NCBI GenBank assembly: GCA_965238125.1
Contig: OZ250179.1
Coordinates: forward strand, 186,001 to 250,000
Source: UBA6623 sp965238125
GTDB lineage: Bacteria > Acidobacteriota > Terriglobia > Bryobacterales > UBA6623
DNA length: 64,000 bases
Direction: 5' to 3'
Shown here: piece after piece, positions 16,023 through 24,463 of the stretch
How positions within the stretch are numbered: position 1 is the stretch's first letter
How the letters are laid out: each line of letters starts with the position of its first letter
Notes under the pieces: generated by a model
Databases searched by the model: none
What the model saw: the letters and a program-made list of their open reading frames with translations, nothing else
What the model was told of the DNA's origin: nothing
Program-made: the position numbers and the translations under genes

Positions 16023-17297
16023 ATGATCTCCGATTCCCGCTCCATCATGATTCGTCGACTCCGGTGGCTCGCGTTGCCCCTGATCGTGATGGCCGTCTCG
16101 TTGCCCGCTCAGGACGAACCCGGCGATTCCAAGCCGGCCGCGCAACCCGTACCCACCTCGCGAGCCGAGGCCATCGAGCAGGCGCGTAGTGAAAAAGCCA
16201 AGAAACTGACCAAACCGATCTCGGGCAAGATCGAAAAGGTCATGCACAAGATGGAAGACACCAACTACCTGGAACGGCTGGCGGCCGGGCTGGGCGGTTG
16301 GCGAGGGCGCTTCGGCGGCTTGGCCACAGGGCAAGGCTTTGCGCTGGGCCCAGGGTACACCTACCGGACGACCGGCGGCGACCTGAAGGTGTCGACTTTC
16401 GCGGTCGCATCGGCCAAGAAAGCCTATCAGTTCGAACTCTTGGCCGACCTTCCCAATCTCGCCGGTGGAAGGTTTCCCGTCCATCTGGCGGCCGTGCACA
16501 GCAATTTCCCGGAGATGGATTACTACGGACCCGGGCCGGACTCCCGCGTCGAGGGTGAATCCGCCTATAGGTTGGAGCGAACGTCATTCGACGCCGACGC
16601 CGCTTTCCGGCCCGCTGAGTTTTTTCGAATGGGACTCACCGGAGGATATTTGCAATTCAACATCGGTCCCGGCCCGCCGGGCGACGAGTCGGCCGACCAA
16701 CTTTACAGCCCCGCGGTCAGCCCGGGGATTCTGCGGCAGACCGATTTTTTGCGCGCCGGCGGGTTTGTGGAAGTCGACTACCGCGACATTGAGGGCGGTC
16801 CGCGCTCGGGAGGATTTTACTCGGCGCGCTTTCTTTACTACGACGACCAGCGCATCGATCTGCACACGTTTCGGCGGCTCGATCTCGAAGTGCAGCAGTA
16901 CATCCCGTTCTTCAACGATAAACGGGTCTTCGCGCTGCGCGGCCGCACGGTGATGACGTGGTCGATCGACGGGCAGTCAGTGCCCTTCTACATGCAGCCC
17001 TCCCTGGGGGGCTCGGAGGACTTGCGTGGTTTTCGCACCTACCGGTTTTACGACGACAATCACGTCATCTTCAACGCCGAATACCGCTGGGAATCGTTTC
17101 CGGGTTTGGATATGGCGCTGTTTTTCGACGCCGGGAAAGTAACGCCCCGCCGTACCCAGATTAATCTCCACAGCCTGGAGACGTCGTATGGAATCGGCTT
17201 TCGATTCAATGGCAGAAACAAGGTCTTTCTTCGGCTTGATTTCGGATTCAGCCGCGAGGGGTATCAGATATGGTTCAAATTCGGGAACCCGTTCTAA
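16023..17297 (+). CDS. Omp85/BamA-type outer-membrane beta-barrel protein
   Basis: 424 residues. Residues 1-30 form a signal peptide (RRLRWLALPLIVMAVSLPAQ); ATG 16047 is an alternative start with a cleaner signal. After a short low-complexity stretch the rest alternates polar and hydrophobic residues as a barrel does, contains GGSEDLRGFRTYRF (the conserved strand of Omp85 surface-antigen domains), and ends in a C-terminal Phe (FKFGNPF), the BAM recognition signal. No POTRA domain is evident, so it is a barrel-only family member. The next gene, an exported kinase-like protein, starts 10 bp downstream, suggesting a linked envelope function. The cargo is unknown. Confidence 0.8.
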   Translation: MISDSRSIMIRRLRWLALPLIVMAVSLPAQDEPGDSKPAAQPVPTSRAEAIEQARSEKAKKLTKPISGKIEKVMHKMEDTNYLERLAAGLGGWRGRFGGLATGQGFALGPGYTYRTTGGDLKVSTFAVASAKKAYQFELLADLPNLAGGRFPVHLAAVHSNFPEMDYYGPGPDSRVEGESAYRLERTSFDADAAFRPAEFFRMGLTGGYLQFNIGPGPPGDESADQLYSPAVSPGILRQTDFLRAGGFVEVDYRDIEGGPRSGGFYSARFLYYDDQRIDLHTFRRLDLEVQQYIPFFNDKRVFALRGRTVMTWSIDGQSVPFYMQPSLGGSEDLRGFRTYRFYDDNHVIFNAEYRWESFPGLDMALFFDAGKVTPRRTQINLHSLETSYGIGFRFNGRNKVFLRLDFGFSREGYQIWFKFGNPF

Positions 17298-17307
17298 GGA
17301 CGCAGCG

Positions 17308-18930
17308 ATGAAGAAAGCCTTCTTGTTGTTTCTGATCTTGGCGTTGCCCACCAGCGCGAAGAAGTTCTACGACGACGACCCGCTTCCGCGCGAGCCGCCG
17401 CCGATGGCCGCCGAAATGGTCGAAGAGCGGCGGCTGTCGATGTATTACGACTATTTCCTGCAGACCTTCGGCAAGCCGGCCGAAGCGCAGCCCAAGCCCA
17501 AGGAGATCAAGAAAGGCGCCAAGCCGATTCCCGCGGGCGCGGTGAATACGCTGGGCGAAGTTCTCGACAGCACCTGGTTTACCAACCGCATCGGCACGCG
17601 GCCGATGAGCGTCGACGAGGTCGTGCGCGGCCCGCGGCGGGACAATGCCCCCTCGCAAGAAGGGAAATGGTCGATCGTCGGCGCGAAGACGGCGGGCGTG
17701 ACGCCGGGCTTCACGATCAAGGACGCGACGGGCAAGATATATATTCTTAAATTCGACCCCATGACGAACCCGGAAATGGCAACGTCGGCCGATGTCGTCG
17801 GGTCGCTGTTTTTCCACGCTCTCGGGTACGACGTACCGGAAAATTGCATCGTCTATTTCGACCGCCCCAAGCTGGTCATCGGCGAGGGAACGACGCTCAC
17901 CGATCTCAAGGGCCGAGAACAGTCGATGCGAGAGGAAGACGTCGAGAAGATTCTGGCGCGCGTTCCCCGAACGGCAAACGGACGCATTCGCGGCCTCGCC
18001 AGCTATTTTCTGAGCGGCCGTCCGGCCGGCGAGTTCCGCTATCACGGTAAGCGGCCCGACGACCCCAACGACATTGTGCCCCATGAACACCGCCGCGACC
18101 TGCGCGGTCTCTTTGTTTTTTGCGCTTGGCTTGGGCATGACGACTCCCGCGCCATCAATACGCTCGACATGGTGGTCGAGGAAAACGGGGTGCCGTTTGT
18201 GCGGCACCACTTGGTGGATTTCGGCTCGATTCTGGGGAGCGCCAGCGTCTACTCGAATAGCTCGCGCTCGGGCAACGAACACCTTTTCGAATGGGGCAAG
18301 GCCGCGAAGCAGGTCCTGACACTCGGCTTCGCCCCGCCGCGCTACCATCGGCTCAAGTACAACTACTTCCCGTCGGTCGGGAAGTTCGACTATCGCGTTT
18401 TCGACCCCGAGCTATGGACCACCGAGGAGCCGAATCCGGCCTTCAAGAACCGCCTGCCCGACGATGCTTTTTAGGCGGCGAAGAAGGTGGTGGCTTTCTC
18501 GGATCAGCACATTCGGGCGATCATCGAGCAAGGGCAATATAGTGACCCCGAAGCGGTCGAATGGTTGATCGAATGCCTCATCCAGAGGCGCGATATCGTC
18601 GGAAAGAAATATTTCAGCGCCGTGTTGGCGCTCGACCATTTTCGCGCGGCGGGGGGGCGGCTCGACTTCGAGAACCTGGCCGTCAAGCACGGCTTCGCCG
18701 AGCCCAAAGAGTATCAAGTCGCCTGGTCGACCTTCGACAACGACGCCGAAAAGCACTCGCCGATCGATGGCTCAACCGGGTTCGATTTGCCGCGTGCCGC
18801 AGTCGACGGCGCGGAAGGGGCCTATTTCGCGGCGCGAATCCAAGGAACCGAGCCCGCCAAGACGGTAACGGTGTATTTACGCAAGCGCGGGACCGCATTG
18901 CGCGTCGTTGGGATTGATCGAACGTGGTGA
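17308..18930 (+). pseudogene. Exported kinase-fold-like protein, split by an in-frame amber codon
   Basis: ATG 17308 opens a signal peptide (MKKAFLLFLILALPTSA). The frame runs to TAG at 18472-18474 and then continues in the same frame to TGA 18928-18930, with no shift. The junction is DDAF-stop-AAKKVVAF; TGG instead of TAG would give one 540-residue protein. The first part has a Lys-bearing strand (GKIYILKFDP), then GHDDSRAINT matching HxDxxxxN, then HLVDFGS matching DFG: kinase-like catalytic motifs as in the HipA/PI-kinase superfamily. The second part (QHIRAIIEQGQYSDPEAVEW) is helical. The function is unknown; it follows an outer-membrane barrel. The amber may be a mutation, an error or recoding. 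Confidence 0.7.
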
Positions 18931-19042
18931 AGCGGGCGCGCCGGCGATCGGCACTCGTGGATTCACAGAAACCGACTCTTCCGAAAACCCCCCTTCGAGC
19001 GTACGGCGGATTACGGTATAGTCCCTGAAATCACAAACGTCT
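18931..19042. other. Intergenic stretch with a partial family A end
   Basis: Bases 18957-18980 (CGTGGATTCACAGAAACC) repeat the 3' edge of repeat family A, 330 bp before that edge recurs at 19290-19310. Nothing else is recognised. Confidence 0.5.
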
Positions 19043-19310
19043 GTAGCCGCGAAGCGGTGACGGGAGCCCTAGCCCCGGGTGAAGCGAAGCGGAACCGGGG
19101 TCCCCACCCCAAAATCACGATCAGCCCCGGACGGGGCGTAGGAGCAATTGTACGATGCAGCCCCGGCCTCCACACGCCAACATCGGCGGTGTGCCATAGG
19201 GCAAGAACGTGAGGGCGGCAGGAAGGCAACGCGTCAACCCCAGCTGACCCCTCGCGCCGCGGACGCCGATCTCGTGGCGGTATTGTGAATCCGTGGATTC
19301 ACAGAAACGG
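19043..19310 (+). repeat. Dispersed repeat family A, copy 2 (diverged)
   Basis: Starts TAGCCGCGAAGCGGTGACGG, with a variant middle (AGCCCCGGGTGAAGCGAAGC, CCCCGGACGGGGCG) and the family 3' end TGTGAATCCGTGGATTCACA. The end dyad has one central mismatch relative to the perfect palindrome in copy 6. Confidence 0.75.
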
Positions 19311-19320
19311 AACTCTCCGG

Positions 19321-19758
19321 CTACGTCGCCGGCGCGGCGCAATGTTCCTGGTAGGCCTGCTGTAGAACGGCTGCGATTTGTGACGGATCGCGCCCTTCGA
19401 TCTCGTGCCGGTGGAGCATGTAGACCGGCTCCCCGTCGCGAAACAGCGCGACCGAGGGAGAAGATGGCGGGTAATCCGACAGAATTTGCCGCACATGAGC
19501 TACGGCTTCGACATCACCGCCCGCGAAAACCGTGGCGACCTTGTCGGGTTTGATTTCGCTTTCAAGCGATCGGACCACGCCCGGCCGCGCCGACCCGGCG
19601 GCACAGCCGCACACCGAGTTGACGACCATCAAAACGGTCCCGCTGTCAGGGGTGAGCAACTCGTCGACCTGCTCGGGGGTGCGCGTCTCGATGACGCCCA
19701 CTCGAGACAACTCTTCGCGCATCGGCGAAATCAGATATTCCGGATAAGCCATAGGCAT
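19321..19758 (-). CDS. BrxA/BrxB family bacilliredoxin
   Basis: 145 residues, the normal length for the YphP/YqiW family. The thioredoxin-like fold carries the diagnostic CGC motif at residues 50-52 (NSVCGCAAG), with AGGDVEAVAHVRQ and the conserved tail IEGRDPSQIAAVLQQAYQEHC. In Bacillus these proteins remove bacillithiol from protein thiols; in Gram-negatives of this range the low-molecular thiol is uncertain. It acts in the cytoplasm. The gene is monocistronic as far as I can see. Confidence 0.92.
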   Translation of the reverse strand: MPMAYPEYLISPMREELSRVGVIETRTPEQVDELLTPDSGTVLMVVNSVCGCAAGSARPGVVRSLESEIKPDKVATVFAGGDVEAVAHVRQILSDYPPSSPSVALFRDGEPVYMLHRHEIEGRDPSQIAAVLQQAYQEHCAAPAT

Positions 19759-19968
19759 CTCCCTCCTGAAGCTTCAAGTCTAGCAAGGCCTGGCAAATGG
19801 AGCGTTCCTGGACTAGACGGCGCGGACGACGCGGGAGAGCAAAAGGCAGTGGCTGCAAGCGCGCCGCCGGCCTTGGTCAATCACCGGGGCGACGGCCCGA
19901 GGCGGCGCGAACGTACTCTTCGCGGTCCTCCGAGGTCGTTATGGCCCGCGAGGAGCGCGGTCAGTATA

Positions 19969-20253
19969 ATGTCTGCACCACGGATGTCGAAAACTACGTT
20001 GCTCTCGATCCTATTCGGTCTGGCCGTACTGGGCCTTCTGATTTACTCCACGATGGGGCTACAGCAATACTCCTGCGAGGTGTGCATGACCTTCGCCAGC
20101 CAAACCAACTGCAGCATAGCCCGAGCCCCTGCATCGGCAGAGGCCACCCGCACGGCCACCGATGTTGCCTGCGCTCCGATTTCCTCCGGCATGACCGAGA
20201 GCATTCAGTGCAGCAATACCCCGCCCGACAGTGTCGAGTGCTCGGAAAACTAA
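19969..20253 (+). CDS. Small single-pass membrane protein with conserved cysteines
   Basis: 94 residues from ATG 19969 (MSAPRMSKTTLLSILFGLAV); ATG 19984 (MSKTTL) is also possible. One membrane helix (residues ~9-30, TTLLSILFGLAVLGLLIYST) anchors an outside domain with five cysteines: CEVC pair, NC, AC and IQC (SGMTESIQCSNTPPDSVECSEN includes a further one). The RTATDVACA...SGMTESIQCSNTPP pattern resembles, from memory, small hypothetical proteins in Acidobacteriota genomes. No function is known; the paired cysteines suggest disulphides or metal binding in the periplasm. Confidence 0.6.
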   Translation: MSAPRMSKTTLLSILFGLAVLGLLIYSTMGLQQYSCEVCMTFASQTNCSIARAPASAEATRTATDVACAPISSGMTESIQCSNTPPDSVECSEN

Positions 20254-20271
20254 GCCGTTGTTTCAGCGACG

Positions 20272-21243
20272 TCAGCTCGCCAGGCGTTGTCGCGGCGCAT
20301 CGGCGTGGGCCGGCATGAAAAGCGATCTCTGCCTCGGCAGGTTGTCCGTGATCGGCGCCAGTTCCGGGTAGGCGTCGAGCAGCCTCGGGGGAACATTCAC
20401 GCGCTCGCTCCGGGTCATGCTCATCAGCTGAAGAGCATTCACGACGGCCTGGCCGCGAAAGGAATTGTTGGTCACGACGAAGGTTGTCGCCGCGTAGCGA
20501 GACACCGCTTCAATCCGGGGCCGCCATGCTTCCAGTTGAGCCGAGGAATAGAGATAGTTGTGGCGCCCCTGCCCCGGCATCGGTCCGTGCGGCGAGACGG
20601 ACCCGTTTCCCGAGGAAAACCATTCCTCATAGTTGCGCCCGTGAAGCCGCACATAGCCGATCGGAGAGGTGACGTGCGCCGTCGGCGGCATCGAGTGAGG
20701 CAGCCGCGGCTGATCAATGTTGGCGAATCCGATTTCGTTGTCGGCCAGCCGGCGCACAGGATCGGGGTCATTCCAGTCGCTGTGACGCAACTCCGCGACC
20801 AAAGGAAGGCCCTGAAACGCCTTCCGCAGCCTCTCTAGATACTGCTGGTTTTCCGGAGTCGCCCGAAAGCTCCGGGGGAACTGCATCAACACCGCCCCCA
20901 GCCGCCCGGCTTCCAGCAGCGGCGCCAGTCCCTGCTTGAAAACCGCTACATCGTCACGGTTGAGAATCCGCTCGTGGGTGAAGACGTGGTACATCTTGAC
21001 GGTGAACTGAAATCGAGGGATATCCTCGACCTTCTTCACCCACAAACGGGACAGCTCGGGCCTGACAGGCCGGTACAAAGAGGTATTGATCTCGATCAGA
21101 GGGAAATAGTGTGCCAAATAGGACAGTTCGTGAAACCCCCGCGGCCGGGGCGTCGGGTAGACGACACCGTTCCAGTTCTGGTGGGACCAACCGGCGGGGC
21201 CGACCTTGATTCGACCGCCCGAAGATTCTCTAAGAGTTCCCAT
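20272..21243 (-). CDS. DUF72 family (YecE-like) TIM-barrel protein
   Basis: 323 residues from ATG 21243 (MGTLRESSGGRIKVGPAGWS). Family landmarks: GPAGWSHQNWNGVVYP at the N-terminus, FPLIEINTSLYRP, FTVKMYHVFTHERIL, LGAVLMQFPRSFR, LVAELRHSDW, YVRLHGRNYEEW, and a late VVTNNSFRGQAVVNAL. DUF72 proteins form a TIM barrel; the activity is unknown, although structural similarity to sugar isomerases and nucleases has been suggested. An upstream in-frame start (21324) would add 27 unlike residues and was not used. Confidence 0.9.
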   Translation of the reverse strand: MGTLRESSGGRIKVGPAGWSHQNWNGVVYPTPRPRGFHELSYLAHYFPLIEINTSLYRPVRPELSRLWVKKVEDIPRFQFTVKMYHVFTHERILNRDDVAVFKQGLAPLLEAGRLGAVLMQFPRSFRATPENQQYLERLRKAFQGLPLVAELRHSDWNDPDPVRRLADNEIGFANIDQPRLPHSMPPTAHVTSPIGYVRLHGRNYEEWFSSGNGSVSPHGPMPGQGRHNYLYSSAQLEAWRPRIEAVSRYAATTFVVTNNSFRGQAVVNALQLMSMTRSERVNVPPRLLDAYPELAPITDNLPRQRSLFMPAHADAPRQRLAS

Positions 21244-21720
21244 AATGTTCCTATTTTGTTCGCCTATTGGTAGTGTACGGATTTTGGGCCCAGCGGTCAA
21301 GGTTTTTTTCGGGGGGCACGACACAAATGTTGGACCTGCCTCTCGAAATGCGAGCGGCAGAAACCGCGGTGCGGACGGAAGTCCGCGCTTCAGCCCGGTT
21401 CAGCGCGTTTCACCGACGGTTCACCGGGCTGAATTCGATGAGGTCGGGCTTGCGAGGGCCGTCGGAGGGCTCCGCGGGGAAGACGAAGCCGCCGACCGAA
21501 AAAAGTTCGAAACGCGTGTAACCGCTGTGGGGTAGGTTGCGCCCTACTACCTGTAATCCCCGTAGAGGCGGGCGCATTCACCCCAACTCCCCATAATGCG
21601 CCCGCCGACTTTTCCTTTCTTTTCAGCTTGCGGCCTTGGAATGGGAACGGCTATGCTGCGGACTCCGCGGCCGGCCCGCCGGTTCGCAATCGTATCGCGA
21701 CTGAGAAAGGGAGTGATGAG
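21244..21720. other. Divergent intergenic region with nested stem-loops
   Basis: Between the DUF72 gene (minus) and the small EamA-like gene (plus). A compact stem at 21371-21386 and a 10-bp perfect inverted repeat at 21389-21433 stand out. No protein gene is credible. Confidence 0.55.
21371..21433. repeat. Two adjacent hairpins
   Basis: GCGGAC-GGAA-GTCCGC (21371-21386, GNRA-type loop) is followed by TTCAGCCCGG (21389-21398) pairing perfectly with CCGGGCTGAA (21424-21433). They sit upstream of both divergent genes and could be part of a leader RNA or a repeat remnant. Confidence 0.6.
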
Positions 21721-22260
21721 ATGAACCAAACTGGGATGGCTTGGCTGATTTACGCCCTGATAACCGTGGGAGCGTGGGGTGTCTACGGTATTTTCCTGCA
21801 CGGCGGACAGATCGGGATGGGGGATCCGGTCAACGGCCGGTACAAAGCTTTTCTGTTCGTGGGCATCGCCTACTTTCTGACGGCCGTGTTGGCGCCGCTG
21901 GTGGTTCTGCTGGTGAACGGCGCCGACTGGACCTTCCCGGTCAAAGGCGCGTCGCTGTCGTTGGTCGCGGGGATCTTCGGGGCGATCGGCGCTTTTTGCG
22001 TGCTGTTGGCGTTCGGGGCGAAGGGCACGCCGGCGGTGGTGATGTCGATTATTTTCGCCGGAGCCCCGATTATCAACGCGGTTGTCGCAATGACGATGCA
22101 TCCGCCCGCCGGCGGCTGGGCGGGGATTCGCTGGCAATTCGTGGCCGGAATACTGCTTGCCGCGGTCGGGGGGTGTTTGGTGACTCTTTACAAGCCCAAT
22201 CCCGCGAAACCGAACCCCGCCCCAACGACGGTGGTGGCTCAAGCCGAATCGGGGAGGTAA
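21721..22260 (+). CDS. Half-size EamA/DMT-like membrane protein
   Basis: 179 residues from ATG 21721, with a good GAAAGGGAG Shine-Dalgarno at ~21703-21711. About five hydrophobic helices are seen (AWLIYALITVGAWGVYGIFL, AFLFVGIAYFLTAVLAPLVV, LSLVAGIFGAIGAFCVLLAF, VVMSIIFAGAPIINAVVAM, FVAGILLAAVGGCLVTLY). The pattern fits one EamA (DMT superfamily) repeat; small forms act as dimers or accessory exporters. The substrate is unknown. The C-terminal Pro/Ala tail is not conserved-looking. The next gene converges 18 bp downstream. Confidence 0.7.
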   Translation: MNQTGMAWLIYALITVGAWGVYGIFLHGGQIGMGDPVNGRYKAFLFVGIAYFLTAVLAPLVVLLVNGADWTFPVKGASLSLVAGIFGAIGAFCVLLAFGAKGTPAVVMSIIFAGAPIINAVVAMTMHPPAGGWAGIRWQFVAGILLAAVGGCLVTLYKPNPAKPNPAPTTVVAQAESGR

Positions 22261-22277
22261 CGGCCTCACCCCCGTGT

Positions 22278-22760
22278 TTACGACGGCGTCAGCATCACGC
22301 GCATCGTCGCCATGACGGGGACCGCCAGCGACATCACGGCCAGCAGAGCACCGACCATCATCCCGGCGCGACCCCATACGGCGCCGGGATAATCGCCCCC
22401 CTGCCGGTCCTTTCTCTTCGTGACCGCGGCCCCCAGACCCAACGGCACCGCGGCCAGCAGCAACGTGAGACCCGCCCGGCCCGCCAACAAGGCCAGCAGA
22501 AGGTCAAGGTTCGTAAGCCACAGGATGATGCAGGTGAGCAGCAGAACTCCGTCAAAGAGGGTCATCCCCGCGGTGACCAGCACGAGGGTGGACATACCCT
22601 CCGAGGCCGGCGCCTCCGGCTCGGGAGGCGCGAGGATCTGGTCGCGAAGCTCTTGTGGCATGTCCGGGGGAAATTCGAAGTCCTCCCCGCCGTCAGGCGC
22701 TCGACGCGCGTCGGCGGCGGGCGGAACGATTTCGCCGTCGTTTTTTGCCTCGCTGCTCAT
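22278..22760 (-). CDS. Membrane protein of unknown function
   Basis: 160 residues. A Pro/Glu-rich soluble N-terminus (about 1-55, PPDMPQELRDQILAPPEPEA) is followed by three hydrophobic helices (LVLVTAGMTLFDGVLLLTCI, LLLALLAGRAGLTLLLAAVP, AGMMVGALLAVMSLAVPVMA) with a basic loop (TKRKDRQGG). I do not recognise the family. The start ATG 22760 has no strong ribosome site. It converges with the EamA-like gene. Confidence 0.6.
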   Translation of the reverse strand: MSSEAKNDGEIVPPAADARRAPDGGEDFEFPPDMPQELRDQILAPPEPEAPASEGMSTLVLVTAGMTLFDGVLLLTCIILWLTNLDLLLALLAGRAGLTLLLAAVPLGLGAAVTKRKDRQGGDYPGAVWGRAGMMVGALLAVMSLAVPVMATMRVMLTPS

Positions 22761-22855
22761 TAGATTTCCGTCTCTTTATGATAATCCGGCCATAGGGGCG
22801 CCCGCGTGGATGTGGGAAATGTCAAAGGAAGGGTGCAACACGCGCCGGCCCTGGG

Positions 22856-23263
22856 CTAGTCGCCCACTGGAAAGAACCGCCGGTATTTCTCCGGCAATCG
22901 CACGGGTTTGCCTTCCAGGTCGCAAACCAAGTGCAGGGTTTCTCCGGTGGCGAGGAGCTGATCGTCCCCGCCGCGCAGCATCTCGTAAGCAAAGCGCACC
23001 GTGCGGGAGCGAGACTCGATCACCCAGGTCAGAACCCTCACCTCGTCATCGAAGCGCGCCGCCGCTCGGTATTTGCAGTGGGCTTCGGTAACGGTCAGCA
23101 TCACGCCGTCCTGGCGCTCCATGTCGCGGTATTCGAACCCCGCTTGGCGGCAATAGGCGACGCGGCCGACCTCCATCCAGATCAGATAGTTGGCGTAGTA
23201 GACGATCCCCATCTGATCGGTCTCGGCGTAACGCACCCGAACGCGCGTTTCGATTTTCCGCAT
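22856..23263 (-). CDS. Acyl-CoA thioesterase, YbgC/FadM (4HBT) family
   Basis: 135 residues, the normal hotdog-fold length. The N-terminus VRYAETDQMGIVYYANYLIW carries the family Asp (ETDQMG) that activates water in 4-hydroxybenzoyl-CoA-type thioesterases, and YANY marks the YbgC group. The later strands FDDEVRVLTWV and RFAYEMLRGG fit. Substrates are probably short or phospholipid-related acyl-CoAs; this cannot be told from sequence. Cytoplasmic. No operon partner is evident. Confidence 0.9.
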   Translation of the reverse strand: MRKIETRVRVRYAETDQMGIVYYANYLIWMEVGRVAYCRQAGFEYRDMERQDGVMLTVTEAHCKYRAAARFDDEVRVLTWVIESRSRTVRFAYEMLRGGDDQLLATGETLHLVCDLEGKPVRLPEKYRRFFPVGD

Positions 23264-23328
23264 GGTTCCAAGTATAGGGTCGGTGCGCTAAGATGGACCA
23301 ACAGACCGAAACCATCTGATCCCTCGGC

Positions 23329-24222
23329 ATGGCGGTTGTTGCCCGTCAACACATCAAGCGGATGAGGGGCGGGGCGAACGCCCACTTACTACTGGCTGAC
23401 GACGACCGCTATTACGTCGTCAAATTCCGCAACAACCCGCAGCACCAGCACATTCTGGTGAATGAGTTGCTCTGCTGCGTCTTGCTGAAGTATCTCCAGC
23501 TCCCGGTCCCGGCGTGGCAAGTCGTCGATGTGCCCCAGGGGCTGGTGGAGGAAACGCCCGAGTTGACCATGGAGGCGGGGCGCCGCTTGCTGCGTTGCGA
23601 AAGCGGCCTCCATTTCGGCTCGTGTTATCCCGGCGATCCCGCTCGGCGCGCCGTCTACGACTACTTGCCGCTATCCCTGCTGCGGCTGGTCCTGAATGTC
23701 GATACCTTTCGGGGGATGGTGGCGTTCGACAAATGGGTCAGCAACGCCGACGGCCGACAAGTGATCTTCTTCCGTGACCGCGCCAAGAATTGGCTGCGGG
23801 CGGGCCGCGCGGCGCCGGAGTCGGCGATTTCACCCCGCTCGCTGGTCTACGTCGCGAACATGATCGACCACGGCTTCGCCTTCAACGCCCAAAACTGGGA
23901 TTTTTCAGATACCGCCGAACTGGGACTTTACAACCGTTGGGATGTCTACGGAGATGTCACGGGATTCGAGAGCTTCGAGCCCTGGCTTGACCGCATCGTG
24001 TCGTGTCCGACGTCGATATTGGACGAAGCCTACCGCACCACCCCCCCTCAATGGTATGACCGCTCGTGGGATCGATTGGAGAGTCTGCTCGAGCGCCTTT
24101 ATCAGCGCCGAGCCCTGGTGCCGGACCTGGTGCGTGGAGCGAAGAGAGCGGCTCGAGACCCGTTCCCGAACTGGCCGACGATATCTTCGGCGCGGGCGAT
24201 CGGGGCGGCCGGGGGGTTGTAG
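23329..24222 (+). CDS. HipA family kinase (short, DUF3037-associated type)
   Basis: 297 residues, shorter than classical HipA (~440). Motifs: RMRGGANAHLLLADDDRYYV with the ATP-site Lys in VVKFRNNPQ; FDKWVSNADGRQVIF, replacing the catalytic HxDxxxxN segment by WxxNxD as in HipA; and MIDHGFAFN at the metal-binding position. Proteins of this type are found next to DUF3037 genes, suggesting a toxin-antitoxin-like or signalling pair, but the target is unknown. Here a repeat separates it from the DUF3037 gene 241 bp downstream. ATG 23329 gives the family-like N-terminus. Confidence 0.85.
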   Translation: MAVVARQHIKRMRGGANAHLLLADDDRYYVVKFRNNPQHQHILVNELLCCVLLKYLQLPVPAWQVVDVPQGLVEETPELTMEAGRRLLRCESGLHFGSCYPGDPARRAVYDYLPLSLLRLVLNVDTFRGMVAFDKWVSNADGRQVIFFRDRAKNWLRAGRAAPESAISPRSLVYVANMIDHGFAFNAQNWDFSDTAELGLYNRWDVYGDVTGFESFEPWLDRIVSCPTSILDEAYRTTPPQWYDRSWDRLESLLERLYQRRALVPDLVRGAKRAARDPFPNWPTISSARAIGAAGGL

Positions 24223-24245
24223 CCATGGAATCGTGGCCGCGGCAA

Positions 24246-24411
24246 CCGGTGCGGCCGCGAAGCGGCGACAGGAGCCTCGGCCCAGGGTGGAGCCTACAGG
24301 CGAAACCCTGGTTAGAACCCCGCCCCGGGCCGAGCCCTGAGGGGGCGGCGGGAAGGCCAATGACACCGATTTTCATGGCGATATTACGAAACCGCGGATT
24401 CATGGAAACGG
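24246..24411 (+). repeat. Dispersed repeat family A, copy 3
   Basis: Shows GCGGCCGCGAAGCGGCGACA, GCCCAGGGTGGAGCC, GCCGAGCCCTGAGGGGGCGG and the 3' end ACGAAACCGCGGATTCATGG. It sits between the HipA-like gene and the DUF3037 gene. Confidence 0.82.
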
Positions 24412-24463
24412 ACCGTACCCCTCTTTGTCCGCACCACGGGCCGGTAACGGAGGAGCAAAAACG

